Assembly (NCBI GenBank): GCA_002454335.1
Contig: DKIP01000009.1
Span: 325 to 8,587 of the forward strand
From: Cytophagaceae bacterium UBA6715
GTDB taxonomy: Bacteria; Bacteroidota; Bacteroidia; Cytophagales; Spirosomataceae
Reading direction: 5' to 3'
Length of the DNA: 8,263 bases
The notes under the pieces are model-generated. The model searched no databases. It was not told the origin of the DNA and saw only the letters and a list, made by a program, of their open reading frames with translations. Position 1 is the stretch's first letter. Each line of letters begins with the position of its first letter. Both the position numbers and the translations under genes were made by a program. Below are positions 6,951 through 8,263 of this stretch, in pieces.

Positions 6951-6992
6951 ATGACAAAAGCAGCATACAACAAAAACTGGTGGCAAGGCTAA
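6951..6992 (+). CDS. trp operon leader peptide with tandem Trp codons (13 residues)
   Basis: ATG to TAA encodes MTKAAYNKNWWQG. The two adjacent TGG codons (6978-6983) are residues 10 and 11, near the end of a very short frame between a strong promoter and a terminator upstream of trpE. Two Trp in 13 codons is striking beside a TrpE that has none in 392. This is the hallmark of a ribosome-mediated attenuation leader: translation speed at the Trp codons reports the supply of charged tRNA-Trp and decides which RNA hairpin forms next. The peptide itself probably has no function after synthesis. There is no clear Shine-Dalgarno sequence, as is normal in this phylum. The mechanism is inferred from architecture; the leader is functionally comparable to E. 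coli trpL but not evidently homologous in sequence. Confidence 0.85.
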   Translation: MTKAAYNKNWWQG

Positions 6993-7011
6993 TATTTCCT
7001 TGAACAGTTTT
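6973..7011 (+). promoter_or_regulatory. Attenuator 1:2 hairpin (anti-antiterminator) containing the Trp codons
   Basis: AAAACTG (6973-6979) pairs with CAGTTTT (7005-7011), and CAAGG (6984-6988) pairs with CCTTG (6998-7002), leaving a 4x2 internal loop and a 9-base apical loop. The Trp codons lie in the 5' arm and internal loop, so a ribosome stalled there would melt the whole hairpin and free the 3' arm. Confidence 0.6.
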
Positions 7012-7051
7012 GCTGTGTGTACATGATATGTTTACGAAAGGCTTGCTGTTC
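7002..7051 (+). promoter_or_regulatory. Candidate antiterminator helix of the trp attenuator
   Basis: GAACAG (7002-7007) is perfectly complementary to CTGTTC (7046-7051), which lies across the 5' arm and loop of the terminator. Forming this helix is incompatible with the terminator in a nested fold. The enclosed segment can form a small hairpin at 7017-7035 (GTGTACAT with ATGTTTAC, one U-U mismatch and one G-U) that would bring the two arms together. Six base pairs is short, so the exact antiterminator is uncertain. Confidence 0.45.
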
Positions 7052-7068
7052 TCAGTAAGCCTTTTTTT
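7038..7068 (+). terminator. Intrinsic terminator (attenuator 3:4 hairpin) upstream of trpE
   Basis: AAGGCTTGCT (7038-7047) pairs with AGTAAGCCTT (7054-7063) over 10 bp with one G-U wobble and a 6-base loop, running into seven T residues at 7062-7068. It stands 45 bases after the leader stop codon and 19 bases before the trpE ATG, so it would cut the transcript before the structural genes when Trp is plentiful. It is the strongest terminator in the window. Confidence 0.88.
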
Positions 7069-7087
7069 AATTTTGTCCCTAGAAAAC

Positions 7088-8263
7088 ATGTCTATAATAC
7101 AAATTCGAACTGCGAGAAAAACCCAATTGGCGGATACCCTTACGCCTATCGGCATTTTCATGAAGATTCGTAAAAACTTCAAGAATTCCGTCATCCTGGA
7201 ATCAGCGGATTACCACGGCCGGGAACATGGATTTTCTCATATCGCCTTTGATCCGGTTGCTTCATTTGAATTAACCGATTCAAAGGTTTGTCAAAGATTT
7301 CCAGATGGATCAGTGGAAAACTTTACGTTAACGAATCGTCGGGATGCTGTTCAAGCCTTGAAAGCTTTCGCGGATCGTTTTGATTTTCAACAAGAAAAAG
7401 GGGATTCGCCAATGGCGAATGGCTTGTTTGGCCATATTTCATATGATGCGGTTACGTATTTTGAGGATATCGAGATTCAAGCAAAAAATTCAGAAACAGA
7501 AATTCCATCCATTCGCTATTATGTGTATCGTTATGTGGTTGCTGTGAATCATTTCAATAACCAAATGTCGCTTTATGCACATAGTTATGACGGGTCCGAA
7601 CCTTCTTTTGATACGATTACATATTTGTTGAACATGCCGCATTACGATTCCGAACGATTCGAGCGCGTAGGTGAGGAAGTAAGTAATTTGAATGATGAGC
7701 AAGTAAAGGAGATTGTGGAAACGTGCATCAAGCATTGTTTGCGCGGTGATGTATTTCAAATTGTTCCTTCTCGTCGTTTTTCACAAGGTTTCAAAGGGGA
7801 TGATTTTCAAGTCTATCGTGCTTTGCGTTCCGTAAATCCTTCGCCGTATTTGTTTTACTTTGATTACGAACAATACCATATTTTTGGTGCATCGCCAGAA
7901 AAGCAGATTAAAATTGATGGAGATATCGCTGAAATTCATCCAATCGCTGGAACGTTTAGACGCTCAGGGGATGATGCACGGGATGCAGAATTAGCGCAAG
8001 AGCTATTAGCAGACCCCAAAGAAACAGCAGAACATGTCATGTTGGTGGATTTAGCGCGGAATGATTTGAGCCGGAGCGCGGATCATGTCAAAGTGGAGAC
8101 CTTTAAAGAAGTGCAATTTTTCTCCCATGTCATTCACTTGGTATCCAAGGTGACGGGTCGCTTGCAAAAAGGCGTAAATCCTTTGCAATTAGTAGCAGAT
8201 ACTTTTCCTGCAGGAACATTGAGTGGAGCGCCTAAGCACAATGCGATGACGATTATTAATCGG
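7088..8263 (+). CDS. trpE: Anthranilate synthase component I, 3'-truncated
   Basis: The first 392 codons run to the window edge (family length about 460-520). With its glutaminase partner TrpG it converts chorismate and glutamine to anthranilate, the first committed step of tryptophan synthesis. The N-terminus carries ILES at residues 36-39, matching the LLES element that binds feedback-inhibiting tryptophan. The chorismate-binding core is clear: DVFQIVPSRRFS, FGASPEKQIKI, HPIAGTFRRSGDDARD, EHVMLVDLARNDLSR and FPAGTLSGAPKHNAM. The related PabB is less likely because of the tandem-Trp leader and terminator directly upstream. The visible part contains no tryptophan. The ATG at 7088 is the first in-frame ATG after the terminator; the next, at codon 25, would cut into the conserved N-terminus. 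trpG, trpD and others probably follow outside the window. Confidence 0.96.
   Translation, partial: MSIIQIRTARKTQLADTLTPIGIFMKIRKNFKNSVILESADYHGREHGFSHIAFDPVASFELTDSKVCQRFPDGSVENFTLTNRRDAVQALKAFADRFDFQQEKGDSPMANGLFGHISYDAVTYFEDIEIQAKNSETEIPSIRYYVYRYVVAVNHFNNQMSLYAHSYDGSEPSFDTITYLLNMPHYDSERFERVGEEVSNLNDEQVKEIVETCIKHCLRGDVFQIVPSRRFSQGFKGDDFQVYRALRSVNPSPYLFYFDYEQYHIFGASPEKQIKIDGDIAEIHPIAGTFRRSGDDARDAELAQELLADPKETAEHVMLVDLARNDLSRSADHVKVETFKEVQFFSHVIHLVSKVTGRLQKGVNPLQLVADTFPAGTLSGAPKHNAMTIINR

Noticed and set aside
6981..7048. Alternative pairing of TGGCAAG (6981-6987) with CTTGCTG (7042-7048) as antiterminator.
   Set aside because: The 5' arm overlaps and directly follows the Trp codons, so a stalled ribosome would cover it; it could not form in the state where antitermination is needed.
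6940..7194. Minus-strand open frame of 84 codons across the trp leader.
   Set aside because: It runs antisense through the attenuator and the start of trpE and shows no recognisable protein features.

Overview
The window looks like chromosomal DNA of a Bacteroidota bacterium, most likely a Cytophagales-type organism. Four things suggest this: moderate GC content, almost no Shine-Dalgarno sequences before start codons, several -7 elements fitting the Bacteroidota consensus TAnnTTTG, and the style of the proteins (a COG1403-type HNH nuclease, a DUF2520 Rossmann protein, a PhoR-like kinase, a long PurB). The genus cannot be fixed from the sequence alone. There is no sign of phage, transposon, CRISPR, tRNA or rRNA.

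Layout. Positions 1-904 (minus) hold a 3'-truncated M20D amidohydrolase. Divergent from it, 1073-2385 (plus) is a two-gene unit of an HNH endonuclease and a DUF2520 Rossmann protein, joined by a TAATG stop/start overlap. Facing it and overlapping its end by 8 bases is a small predicted lipoprotein of unknown function (2378-2842, minus). Its promoter interleaves with that of prfA (2939-4009, plus; release factor 1). prfA converges on an orphan sensor histidine kinase (4044-5072, minus), with a symmetric hairpin between them. Divergent from the kinase is purB (5131-6486, plus; adenylosuccinate lyase), followed by a VOC-fold protein (6516-6899, plus). The purB-VOC gap is almost entirely a degenerate 7-bp tandem repeat.

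The most interesting part is 6900-7087, between the VOC gene and trpE (7088 to the window end, plus; truncated). It holds a complete-looking ribosome-mediated tryptophan attenuator: a promoter with good -33 and -7 boxes, a 13-codon leader peptide (MTKAAYNKNWWQG) with two adjacent Trp codons, a 1:2 hairpin whose 5' arm contains those codons, a possible antiterminator helix, and a strong intrinsic terminator (10-bp stem, T7 tract). The visible 392 residues of TrpE contain no tryptophan, so the enzyme can be made when Trp is scarce.

Functionally the window is mostly housekeeping (translation termination, purine and tryptophan synthesis) plus small genes of uncertain role. Apart from the trp leader and trpE, I see no evidence that the neighbours form one pathway.
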